Shown one piece after another: positions 1-6,156 of a stretch of 6,178 nucleotides of DNA. The stretch's first letter is position 1. The number at the start of each line of letters is the position of its first letter. A program made the position numbers and the translations under genes. The notes beneath the pieces are model-generated. The model was not told the origin of the DNA. It saw only the letters and a list, made by a program, of their open reading frames with translations, and made no database searches. Where the stretch lies: NCBI GenBank assembly GCA_946540705.1, contig CAMNJD010000074.1, forward strand, positions 1-6,178, given 5' to 3'. The DNA is from an uncultured Ruminococcus sp. (GTDB lineage Bacteria; Bacillota; Clostridia; Oscillospirales; Ruminococcaceae).

Positions 1-719
1 TCCGAGAGCGCCTGCTGAAGCATTGCAGGAGAAATCGCGCAGTCGGTCGTCAGAAATGTCAGGGTTGTGGCCATATTCGGATGGATCATACCGCTGCCCT
101 TGAGCATACCGCCGAGCTTGCAGATCTTTTTTCCGATTGTGAATGAAACTGCAATCTCCTTTTCACGGGTGTCGGTTGTCATAATTGCATGCATTGCTTC
201 CTTGTTGCCGTATTCAGACAGACCGTCTGCCAGCTCCGGTGCGGCATCTCTGATCGGCTCGATCGGAAGGATCTGTCCGATGACACCGGTCGAAGCAACG
301 ATCACATCCTCTGCGGGAATACCAAGCACCTCGGCGGCAATATCACACATCGCGTTCGCCTTTTCACGGCCGTCAGCGTTGCACGTATTCGCGTTGACAG
401 AATTTACAATGACCGCCCGCGCATGCCCGTCCTTCAGATGCTCCTTTGTTACAAGAATGGGAGCGCCTTTGACCTTATTCTGCGTATAAACAGCAGCGGC
501 CGCGCAGTCCTGATCTGCAACGATCATTGCCAGGTCATTTTTCTTGGGTGTCTTGTCCTCTGCCTCAACACCGTTTGCAGCGAGATTCTGCTCTGATGTA
601 CCGTCAGTCGGCAGTGCCTGATGCTTCAGGCCGCAGCATACGCCGTTCGCACGGAATCCGCGTGCAGCACAAACGCCGCCTTCAATGAACTGATAGCCGG
701 GTAAGCTCTGAAGTTTCAT
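1..719 (-). CDS. argJ: Bifunctional ornithine acetyltransferase / N-acetylglutamate synthase, N-terminal part (cut by window edge)
   Basis: ArgJ moves the acetyl group from N-acetylornithine to glutamate, releasing ornithine and regenerating N-acetylglutamate (cytoplasmic, arginine pathway). I translated 239 complete codons; the family is usually about 400 residues, so roughly the last 40% lies beyond the left edge. Family marks seen: N-terminal IEGGVCAARGF (residues 12-22), the oxyanion-hole type motif ASTGVIGQ with Thr144-Gly145, and the autoprocessing site KGSGMIHPNMA/TTL. By homology the precursor is cut between Ala217 and Thr218, and Thr218 becomes the N-terminal nucleophile of the beta chain. 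The residue after that Thr is Thr, where many homologues have Met (MATML). The start ATG overlaps the argC stop as ATGA, and AAAGGAG sits 7 nt upstream, so translation is probably coupled to argC. Whether it also makes N-acetylglutamate from acetyl-CoA (bifunctional) or only recycles cannot be told from this fragment. Confidence 0.95.
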   Translation of the reverse strand, partial: MKLQSLPGYQFIEGGVCAARGFRANGVCCGLKHQALPTDGTSEQNLAANGVEAEDKTPKKNDLAMIVADQDCAAAAVYTQNKVKGAPILVTKEHLKDGHARAVIVNSVNANTCNADGREKANAMCDIAAEVLGIPAEDVIVASTGVIGQILPIEPIRDAAPELADGLSEYGNKEAMHAIMTTDTREKEIAVSFTIGKKICKLGGMLKGSGMIHPNMATTLTFLTTDCAISPAMLQQALS

Positions 720-1684
720 TTCATATCTCCTTTCACGGTGAGGCCGGTTTCCTCCGGTGCTCCTGTCATAATATTGAAGCATTGCAGTGCAGCACCGGAT
801 GCGCCCTTTCCGAGATTATCCAGTCTTGCTGCAAGCAGGATCCTGTCTTCATTTCCGCAGACAAAAATTTCCAGCAGATTCGTTCCTGCCAGCGTATTTG
901 CGGGGAGGAAGCCGTTTTCCAGGACATCTGCGCCCTGAAGCGCACGCACCTTGACGAACTGCTCGCCGGCATAGTGCTTTGTGAACATTTCGTGGATCTG
1001 CTCCACCGACGGCTTACCGTTCAGGAAATTGCGGTGCAGCGGGACGGAAACAACCATGCCGGCATAGTAATCACAGACAAGCGGATTGAATACCGGCGGG
1101 AAATCCAGACCGGAAACCTTCTGCATTTCCGGCAGATGCTTATGAGAAAGGCCGAGGGCATACTGCCGCGGCGAATCATACTCCGCGGGACGGTCAGCAG
1201 ATTCATAAACTGCAATCGCGCCCTTTCCCGCGCCGCTGTAACCGGAGACTGCATGGCAGGTCAGCGGGTAATTCTTCGGAAGATATCCGCTCTGCACCAT
1301 CGGATACACCAGAGCGGCAAAGCCGGATGCATAGCAGCCCGGTACTGCGACCCGCTTTGCTGTGCGGATCTTTTCGCGGTGTGCAGGGGAGAGCTCCGGG
1401 AAGCCGTATGCCCAGTCGGGATTGGTGCGGTGTGCAGTTGAAGCGTCAATGATCTTTGTGTTCGGATTTTTCACGAATGAGACAGCTTCGATCGAAGCTG
1501 CGTCCGGCAGACAAAGGAACGTGATATCTGATTCGTTGATCAGGCGCGCACGCTCTGCATTATCGCGATGCTTTTCCGGCGCGATCGTCAGCAGCTCGAT
1601 ATCCTCGCGCCCCTTGATGCGGTCAAAGAGCTTCAGTCCGGTCGTACCGGCCTGACCGTCAATATACACCTTTGTAGTTATCAT
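716..1684 (-). CDS. argC: N-acetyl-gamma-glutamyl-phosphate reductase, type 2
   Basis: ArgC reduces N-acetylglutamyl-5-phosphate with NADPH to N-acetylglutamate semialdehyde, the third step of ornithine synthesis, in the cytoplasm. The 322-residue product starts MITTKVYIDGQAGTTG; GQAGTTG (10-16) is the nucleotide-binding loop. The catalytic Cys is Cys117 in VAVPGCYASG; the probable active-site His is in SHKHLPEM (His181/His183). The C-terminal KGASGAALQCFN (from 293) is the usual end of the family. The short length, the IDGQAGTTG start and the PGCYASG form fit the type 2 branch (about 310-320 residues) rather than the longer type 1. I chose the ATG at 1684 because GAGGA is 8 nt upstream and the family motif starts at once; a TTG-initiated extension to 1756 would add 24 residues of no family character. 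The start overlaps the preceding small gene by 26 nt in another frame, and the stop overlaps argJ. Confidence 0.95.
   Translation of the reverse strand: MITTKVYIDGQAGTTGLKLFDRIKGREDIELLTIAPEKHRDNAERARLINESDITFLCLPDAASIEAVSFVKNPNTKIIDASTAHRTNPDWAYGFPELSPAHREKIRTAKRVAVPGCYASGFAALVYPMVQSGYLPKNYPLTCHAVSGYSGAGKGAIAVYESADRPAEYDSPRQYALGLSHKHLPEMQKVSGLDFPPVFNPLVCDYYAGMVVSVPLHRNFLNGKPSVEQIHEMFTKHYAGEQFVKVRALQGADVLENGFLPANTLAGTNLLEIFVCGNEDRILLAARLDNLGKGASGAALQCFNIMTGAPEETGLTVKGDMK
727..733 (-). promoter_or_regulatory. Ribosome binding site of argJ inside the end of argC
   Basis: AAAGGAG lies 7 nt before the argJ ATG and is wholly inside the last codons of argC. It supports the ATG at 719 as the argJ start and coupled translation across the ATGA overlap. 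Confidence 0.75.
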
Positions 1685-1892
1685 TTTCCTCATCCTCACG
1701 TTTCTTTTTTTCTTTCCGGTAGAAATGAATACAGTTCCATGCGCATGCAGCGACAAAAACCATAATTGCCCAGACCCGGATCACTGTCCATGACGGGTTA
1801 TCAAAACGAAACAGGATCACTGCAATACCGAGTATGAAAATCACAAACGCGATCATACTGACCACGAACATATAGAGAATGCGCTTTTTCAT
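1659..1892 (-). CDS. Small two-helix membrane protein within the arginine operon, function unknown
   Basis: I do not recognise this 77-residue protein. It has a short basic start (MKKR), a first hydrophobic helix at about residues 5-28 (rich in Ile, Phe, Val, Met), a short polar turn with RFDNPSW, a second hydrophobic helix at about 38-57, and a charged tail (RKEKKKREDEEND). Positive charges at both ends suggest a hairpin with both termini in the cytoplasm. Evidence that it is a gene: its ATG overlaps the argH stop as ATGA, GGAG lies 8 nt upstream (1901-1904), and it fills the whole argH-argC gap and runs 26 nt into argC. Its place in the operon suggests co-expression with arginine synthesis, but no function follows from that. 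It could be a general small membrane protein that came to lie here, or a partner of a transporter or enzyme. An A-run at 1705-1711 in its tail forms a possible slippery site. Confidence 0.75.
   Translation of the reverse strand: MKKRILYMFVVSMIAFVIFILGIAVILFRFDNPSWTVIRVWAIMVFVAACAWNCIHFYRKEKKKREDEENDNYKGVY
1693..1697 (-). promoter_or_regulatory. Ribosome binding site of argC inside the small upstream gene
   Basis: GAGGA, 8 nt before the argC ATG, is read in the small gene as part of its Glu/Asp-rich tail (codons for R-E-D-E-E). The site decides the argC start and makes argC translation depend physically on ribosomes finishing the small gene. Confidence 0.7.
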
Positions 1893-3274
1893 GCTCCAAG
1901 CTCCGCTATCTGTGCCTTCGCTGCTGCAAGCTGTTCTCGGACAGCAGCAGCGGAGGGGCCGCCTTCAGAAATACGGCCGTTCAGGCAGGTTTCCAGTGCG
2001 ATTGCCTCATAGACGTCATCGCTGAACTGCTCACATGCTGCTTTGTAGGATTCAAGCGGCAGAGTTTCCAGGGTCAACCCCTCAGATATGCACTGTGCAA
2101 CAAGTGTACCGGTGATCTTGTATGCGTCGCGGAAGGGGAGTCCTTTTTTCACAAGGTAATCAGCACAGTCAGTCGCATTGATAAAGCCCTGTGCAGCAGC
2201 AGCGCGCATGCGGTCTTTATTGACCCGCATCGTTGCGAGCATCGGATCAAAGGTTTTGAGGCAGAGTTTCGCCTGGTCGATCGCATCGAAAATCGCTTCC
2301 TTGTCCTCCTGCATATCCTTATTATATGCAAGCGGAAGCCCTTTGAGCATCGAAAGCAAGGTAGTCAGGTCGCCGATCACGCGGCCTGTTTTGCCTCGGA
2401 TCAGCTCTGTCACATCCGGATTCTTTTTTTGCGGCATGATCGACGATCCGGTAGCATAGGCATCATCCAGCTCAATGAACTTGAATTCCCACGAGCACCA
2501 TAGAATAATCTCCTCAGAGAAGCGGGAGAGATGCACCATCAGCAGCGAGAGCGCATTTGCAAGCTCTATGCAGAAATCACGGTCGGACACAGCATCCAGC
2601 GAGTTCGGAACAGGCGCAGTAAAATCGAGCAGAGAAGCAGTCTGCTTCCGGTCGATCGGATAGGTCGTTCCGGCCAGCGCACCGGCACCCAGCGGGCAGT
2701 AATTCATACGCTTTGCGGTGTCGGAAAGTCTGCCGTCATCGCGCAGCAGCATCCAAACATAAGCCAGAATGTGATGTGCGAGCGTGACAGGCTGTGCGCG
2801 CTGAAGATGCGTATAGCCCGGCATGATCGTTTCTGTATGCTGCTCAGCAAGACTGACCAGTGTGTTCAGCAGCGCATGCAGCAGCTTTCTGATCTCCGTA
2901 ATCTCATCGCGCAGGATCAGTCTGACGTCAAGCGCGACCTGATCGTTTCGGGATCGTGCGGTATGCAGACGCTTGCCTGCATCGCCGATGCGCTTGGTCA
3001 GCTCTGCCTCGATAAACATATGGATATCCTCCGCGGTCGGATCCATGAGCAGTGCGCCGGAATCCAGATCTGCAAGAATCTCTTTCAGGCCGTTGATGAT
3101 CTTTTCAGCGTCGGCCTTTGGAATGATACCGCAGGTGCCGAGCATCGTCGCGTGTGCAATGCTGCCTCGGATGTCCTGCTGATACATCCTGCCGTCAAAT
3201 GAAATCGAGGAGTTGAATGCGTTGACTGTTTCGTCAACCTCTTTCGAGAATCTGCCTGCCCACATTTTAGCCAT
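1889..3274 (-). CDS. argH: Argininosuccinate lyase
   Basis: ArgH splits argininosuccinate into arginine and fumarate, the last step of arginine synthesis; family members are cytoplasmic homotetramers of the fumarase/aspartase superfamily. The 461-residue length is normal. The protein opens MAKMWAGRFS, the usual ArgH start. HTARSRNDQV (104-113) and GYTHLQRAQP (153-162, with probable general-acid His156) are conserved active-site segments. The superfamily signature GSSIMPQKKNP is at 276-286; Ser277 is the likely catalytic base by comparison with fumarase and delta-crystallin. The C-terminal FRDAYKITG and the GRISEGGPS segment match the lyase C-terminal domain. AAGGA lies upstream of the ATG with a slightly long spacing (about 10 nt). 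It follows argG after 107 bp and ends in an ATGA overlap with the small membrane gene. No disrupting mutation is seen. Confidence 0.97.
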   Translation of the reverse strand: MAKMWAGRFSKEVDETVNAFNSSISFDGRMYQQDIRGSIAHATMLGTCGIIPKADAEKIINGLKEILADLDSGALLMDPTAEDIHMFIEAELTKRIGDAGKRLHTARSRNDQVALDVRLILRDEITEIRKLLHALLNTLVSLAEQHTETIMPGYTHLQRAQPVTLAHHILAYVWMLLRDDGRLSDTAKRMNYCPLGAGALAGTTYPIDRKQTASLLDFTAPVPNSLDAVSDRDFCIELANALSLLMVHLSRFSEEIILWCSWEFKFIELDDAYATGSSIMPQKKNPDVTELIRGKTGRVIGDLTTLLSMLKGLPLAYNKDMQEDKEAIFDAIDQAKLCLKTFDPMLATMRVNKDRMRAAAAQGFINATDCADYLVKKGLPFRDAYKITGTLVAQCISEGLTLETLPLESYKAACEQFSDDVYEAIALETCLNGRISEGGPSAAAVREQLAAAKAQIAELGA

Positions 3275-3333
3275 AATTGCTTTATCCTTTCTTTGCTGAT
3301 TCGATCGCGCATTGCTCCGATGAAAAACAGATT

Positions 3334-3357
3334 GGGCGACCTTGGGAAAAGCCGCCC
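3334..3357 (-). terminator. Hairpin in the argG-argH gap, possible weak terminator or attenuating stem
   Basis: In the transcript GGGCGGCTT and AGGTCGCCC pair as a 9-bp stem (two G-U pairs) around a 6-nt loop. Five U residues follow, but only after a 6-nt gap (3323-3327), so this is a poor intrinsic terminator. Because argH lies just downstream in the same direction, partial termination or protection of the argG message end is more likely than a full stop. Role is inferred. Confidence 0.4.
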
Positions 3358-3381
3358 TTTCCGTATTATGTCGATCCGGGA

Positions 3382-4614
3382 TTATTTGCCGCGCTTCTGG
3401 TCGAGCTTCGCCTTGACCTTGATCGGCAGACCGAACAGGTTGATGAAGCCGGCGCTGTCCGCCTGATTGTAAACATTATCCTCATCAAATGTAGCGACTT
3501 CCTCATCATAGAGGGTATCCGGCGAGGTGATGCCGGCGGTGATGATATTGCCCTTATAGAGCTTCAGCTTGACAGTGCCGTTGACTGTCTGCTGGGTGCT
3601 GTCCACGAATGCATCCAGAGCCTCGCGCAGCGGGGTGAACCACTGGCCGTTGTATACGAGGTCTGCATACTGGTGAGAGAGCTGCTCCTTGACTCTTGCG
3701 GTCTGCTTATCAAGTGTGATTGTCTCCAGTGCAGCGTGTGCATAGTAGAGAATCGTGCCGCCGGGAGTCTCATAGACGCCGCGGCTCTTCATGCCGACCA
3801 GACGGTTCTCGACGATATCGGTGATGCCGATGCCGTTTGCGCCGCCGAGCGCATTGAGCTTGCGGACGATATCGCTGCCCTTCATTTTCTCGCCGTCCAC
3901 AGCAACCGGAATGCCTTTTTCAAAGTCGATTGTCACATAGGTTGCCTGATCGGGCGCCTGCTCCGGCGAAACGCCGAGTTCCAGGAAGCCGGGCTTATTG
4001 TACTGCGGCTCATTTGCCGGATCCTCAAGATCCAGTCCCTCATGGGAGATGTGCCACAGGTTCTTGTCTTTGGAATAATTCGTTTCACGGGAAATCTTCA
4101 GCGGAATATTATGCGCCTCTGCATAGTCGATCTCCTCATCACGGGACTTGATATCCCAGATTCTCCACGGTGCAATGATCTGCATGTCCGGGCAGAATGC
4201 CTTGATCGTCAGCTCAAAGCGAACCTGATCGTTGCCCTTGCCGGTGCAGCCGTGGCAGATTGCATCAGCGCCTTCCTTCATCGCGATTTCAGCGATACGC
4301 TTTGCGATGATCGGGCGGGCAAAGGAGGTTCCGAGAAGGTACTTGCCTTCATAGACGGCGCCGGCCTTGACAGTCGGGAAAACATAATCGGTGATGAATT
4401 CATCAGTCAGATCTTCGATGTAGAGCTTAGAAGCACCGGTCTTGATTGCTTTCTCCTCGAGGCCGTCCAGCTCAGTGCCCTGTCCGACATCGCCGGAAAC
4501 CGCGATGACTTCGCAGCCCGGATAGGTTTCCTTCAGCCACGGAATGATGATCGAGGTGTCAAGACCGCCGGAGTAGGCGAGTACGATTTTCTTCGGAATT
4601 TTAGTTTCAGCCAT
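3382..4614 (-). CDS. argG: Argininosuccinate synthase
   Basis: ArgG joins citrulline and aspartate with ATP to give argininosuccinate, AMP and pyrophosphate, in the cytoplasm. The 410-residue length is typical. The N-terminal ATP-pyrophosphatase loop AYSGGLDTS is at residues 13-21. The second conserved block EGKYLLGTSFARP (89-101) and the signature GCTGKGNDQVRFE (122-134), contacting ATP and aspartate in the family, are complete. SRGVYETPGG (278-287) belongs to the synthetase domain that binds citrulline. The ATG at 4614 is preceded by AAAGGAAG about 10 nt upstream. It is the first gene after a consensus promoter and therefore the probable head of the arginine operon, transcribed away from the dockerin-CAP gene's end. 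Its leader is only about 48 nt, too short for a riboswitch or T-box, so control is more likely at the promoter. Confidence 0.97.
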   Translation of the reverse strand: MAETKIPKKIVLAYSGGLDTSIIIPWLKETYPGCEVIAVSGDVGQGTELDGLEEKAIKTGASKLYIEDLTDEFITDYVFPTVKAGAVYEGKYLLGTSFARPIIAKRIAEIAMKEGADAICHGCTGKGNDQVRFELTIKAFCPDMQIIAPWRIWDIKSRDEEIDYAEAHNIPLKISRETNYSKDKNLWHISHEGLDLEDPANEPQYNKPGFLELGVSPEQAPDQATYVTIDFEKGIPVAVDGEKMKGSDIVRKLNALGGANGIGITDIVENRLVGMKSRGVYETPGGTILYYAHAALETITLDKQTARVKEQLSHQYADLVYNGQWFTPLREALDAFVDSTQQTVNGTVKLKLYKGNIITAGITSPDTLYDEEVATFDEDNVYNQADSAGFINLFGLPIKVKAKLDQKRGK

Positions 4615-4668
4615 GATTTATGATCTTCCTTTCTGTTCAGGCTGCTGTCGCCTGCAAGATACTTTACT

Positions 4669-4696
4669 ATTATACACCGATTTCAGAATTTGTCAA
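4669..4696 (-). promoter_or_regulatory. Consensus sigma-A type promoter of argG (arginine operon)
   Basis: A perfect -35 TTGACA (4691-4696) and a perfect -10 TATAAT (4669-4674) are separated by 16 nt. Transcription would start near 4662, leaving a leader of about 48 nt before argG. Such a strong promoter on a biosynthetic operon implies repression by a regulator. The leader contains a short CAGGC/GCCTG stem (4638-4654) with no U-run. Confidence 0.85.
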
Positions 4697-4705
4697 GAGG
4701 CTGCA

Positions 4706-4768
4706 CACATAAATACGCATATTTTCAGATTATTCATGTATAATATTCATTATTCACGAAATTATGTG
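4706..4768. promoter_or_regulatory. AT-rich imperfect palindrome upstream of the argG promoter, possible operator
   Basis: Outer arms CACATAA (4706-4712) and TTATGTG (4762-4768) are exact inverted repeats; CG pairs at 4716-4717 and 4757-4758 extend them. The inner palindrome ATTAT-N-CATG-N-ATAAT (4729-4744) has almost the same centre (about 4737). Within it, on the minus strand, lie TGAAT half-sites resembling the ARG box bound by ArgR/AhrC (TGAAT-4-ATTCA): at 4752-4756 and 4732-4736, 20 bp apart, with poor right halves. The site ends 10 bp upstream of the -35 box. It could also form the 3' end structure of the dockerin-CAP transcript, but there is no U-run. Regulator identity is inferred. 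Confidence 0.45.
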
Positions 4769-4776
4769 CATATTAT

Positions 4777-6027
4777 TCAGTCCCAGCCTTTGTAGAAATC
4801 CTGTGTACCGTAATAGCCGTAGTAGGAGTTCGCGCCGTATGCAAAACCGATGCCGATGTTCGTATACGTGTCGCTCAGAATATTATTGCGGTGTCCGCTT
4901 TCAGAATTATACCAGCCGTTCAGAGCGCCGAACGGATCCGTGTAACCGCAGTCAATGTTTTCTGCACATTTTTGCCAGTCGATTCCGGCAGCGGTCAGTC
5001 TGGCAGAGAACTTGCTGCCGTCTGAGCTCTTGTGGTCAAAGTAATCCATTTCCGCCATTTCACGGCTGTGTCCGAGTGCGACTTTTGCCAGCTCCTCATC
5101 CCATTTGTACGGTGTCAGTCCGTTTATAGCCCGGATACCGTTTACGCCGTAGTAGTTGAGTTTGCCCATGACAGTGAGGTTTGTGCGGTCATTGACATTG
5201 TTGAAGCGGATGGAATAACCGTTTTTAACTGCAAGGATCGCATACAGTTTGCCGGAACCGGCTGAATGCGTATCTACGTATTCAACGACATCATAGCCCT
5301 CAGGTGCAGTGTACTGTAATCCGAATGCATAATATCCGATGATTTTATCATCCGCAGCGATGCCGATGAGTGTGTGGGCAGCGTCCCCGGCATAGACCGC
5401 ATAGGTTATATTGCAGGACTGATACTGTACAGTCAGCAGCTCATCCGGTGCGTTCCCGCCGGTGAGAACCGAAAGCGACACTTCAAGCGGAAGTGTTTTC
5501 CCGTCGATTACCAGCTCCGGCGCTGTGTAGGGCTGTGTGCTTGCAGTCGTTGTTGTTGTGATTTCTGTAGAAGTTGTTGTGATTGCAGAAGTTGCGGCGG
5601 CAGAGGTAACAGTTGTTGTGGACGTAGTTGCTGTAGTTGTTTCGGAAGCAGAGGAGGTTGTTGTCGTTGCGGGGGGCTTTGTTGTTTCGGGTTGGATCTT
5701 GATCGGCTCGGAAAGCGGCTCATAGCCTGCGAGCTGCCGCATCAGATGTGACAGGTCATTGGCCTCCACGACACCGTTAAAATCAATGTCTCCGTTTCTC
5801 TTTGCTTCATCAGATAAATGAAGTTCCGGATCATCGCCGACGGTACGTGCCAGCATCACAGCATCAAGAACATCGACATTCAGATCGGTGTTCAGATCTC
5901 CGGGATAGATATACTGAGCAGCTTTGCTGAATGTAGCGGCACCGGCAGCAGCGGCTGCGGCGGCCGCGATTCCGCAGAAAAATGCACCGGCCTGTATGCG
6001 TAATCGTCGGAACAAGTTACCTTTCAT
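4777..6027 (-). CDS. Secreted dockerin-CAP/SCP domain protein
   Basis: A 416-residue exported protein. Residues 1 to about 38 form a signal peptide: basic MKGNLFRRLR, then a hydrophobic, Ala-rich core with eight Ala in a row. A type I dockerin follows (about 43-102): two calcium loops with D44, N46, D48, D52, D55 and D80, D82, N84, E88, D91, each followed by a helix. A Thr-rich linker spans 115-168. Residues about 170-290 resemble the CAP-associated N-terminal domain (moderate confidence). The C-terminal CAP domain (about 294-416) is YkwD-like: conserved H320, H332 (YFDH), E356 (AENI), H379 (GHRNNIL) and a TQDF end. Known dockerins bind cohesins on scaffoldins, so the CAP module may be held in a cell-surface complex; CAP activity in bacteria is mostly unknown. 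ATG at 6027 was chosen because GGAAAGGGG ends 7 nt before it; an in-frame TTG at 6045 overlaps that site. It stands alone upstream of the arginine operon. Confidence 0.9.
   Translation of the reverse strand: MKGNLFRRLRIQAGAFFCGIAAAAAAAAGAATFSKAAQYIYPGDLNTDLNVDVLDAVMLARTVGDDPELHLSDEAKRNGDIDFNGVVEANDLSHLMRQLAGYEPLSEPIKIQPETTKPPATTTTSSASETTTATTSTTTVTSAAATSAITTTSTEITTTTTASTQPYTAPELVIDGKTLPLEVSLSVLTGGNAPDELLTVQYQSCNITYAVYAGDAAHTLIGIAADDKIIGYYAFGLQYTAPEGYDVVEYVDTHSAGSGKLYAILAVKNGYSIRFNNVNDRTNLTVMGKLNYYGVNGIRAINGLTPYKWDEELAKVALGHSREMAEMDYFDHKSSDGSKFSARLTAAGIDWQKCAENIDCGYTDPFGALNGWYNSESGHRNNILSDTYTNIGIGFAYGANSYYGYYGTQDFYKGWD
5524..5685 (-). repeat. Low-complexity Thr-codon tract coding the interdomain linker
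   Basis: This stretch codes for about 54 residues that are mostly Thr with Ser, Ala, Glu and Pro, ending in TQP. The DNA is an irregular ACA/ACT/ACC-rich tract rather than an exact tandem repeat. Such linkers are flexible, often glycosylated, and join modules in ruminococcal secreted enzymes. Length may vary between strains by slippage (inference). Confidence 0.8.
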
Positions 6028-6034
6028 AATAATA

Positions 6035-6043
6035 CCCCTTTCC
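6035..6043 (-). promoter_or_regulatory. Ribosome binding site of the dockerin-CAP gene
   Basis: GGAAAGGGG ends 7 nt before the ATG at 6027. It decides the start: the in-frame TTG at 6045 overlaps this site and has no comparable site of its own. Confidence 0.75.
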
Positions 6044-6052
6044 AATCACGTC

Positions 6053-6061
6053 ATTCTATCA
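6053..6061 (-). promoter_or_regulatory. Probable extended -10 promoter of the dockerin-CAP gene
   Basis: TGATAGAAT matches the extended -10 form TGnTATAAT with one mismatch. No good -35 hexamer lies 16-18 nt further up, which is tolerated by extended -10 promoters or suggests an activator. The predicted start near 6046 leaves a leader of about 19 nt containing the ribosome binding site. Confidence 0.45.
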
Positions 6062-6099
6062 GAATACCAGATTGATTTCTGTTTATTTATTCGGGCTAA

Positions 6100-6138
6100 T
6101 AACATTTTAGGTGGTTTCTGTAACAAAATGGGTGGTTT
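6100..6138. repeat. Tandem 18-bp imperfect direct repeat, 21-bp period, upstream of the dockerin-CAP gene
   Basis: On the plus strand TAACATTTTAGGTGGTTT (6100-6117) is followed after 3 bp by TAACAAAATGGGTGGTTT (6121-6138); 14 of 18 positions agree, with TAACA and GGTGGTTT identical. Copies two helical turns apart on one DNA face are typical of tandem regulator sites. They lie about 40-80 bp upstream of the proposed -10, where an activator could bind. The regulator is not identifiable. Confidence 0.6.
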
Positions 6139-6156
6139 GCATTTGTTAGATTGTCT

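Noticed and set aside
67..489. Plus-strand frames opposite argJ
   Set aside because: The minus strand carries a convincing ArgJ with its processing site; the plus frames have no support.
782..1441. A 219-codon open frame on the plus strand opposite argC
   Set aside because: Fully antisense to argC; Cys/Arg-rich composition typical of shadow frames.
1685..1756. A 24-residue N-terminal extension of ArgC from a TTG codon
   Set aside because: The extension has no family similarity, and the ATG at 1684 has a well-placed GAGGA and starts directly with the dehydrogenase motif.
2531..3202. A 223-codon open frame on the plus strand opposite argH
   Set aside because: Fully antisense to argH, no domain and no plausible start signals.
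3277..4623. A 448-codon open frame on the plus strand opposite argG
   Set aside because: It lies antisense to the whole of a clear argG gene with all catalytic motifs, shows no recognisable domain, and has no ribosome binding site. It is a by-product of argG codon use.
4716..4744. A plus-strand TATAAT (4739-4744) as a possible divergent promoter
   Set aside because: No -35 match at a proper distance and no gene downstream on that strand; explained by the AT-rich palindrome.
5374..5751. A Cys/Gly-rich plus-strand frame that looks like a small cysteine-rich peptide
   Set aside because: The Cys/Gly run is just the complement of the Thr-rich linker of the dockerin-CAP gene; no independent signals.
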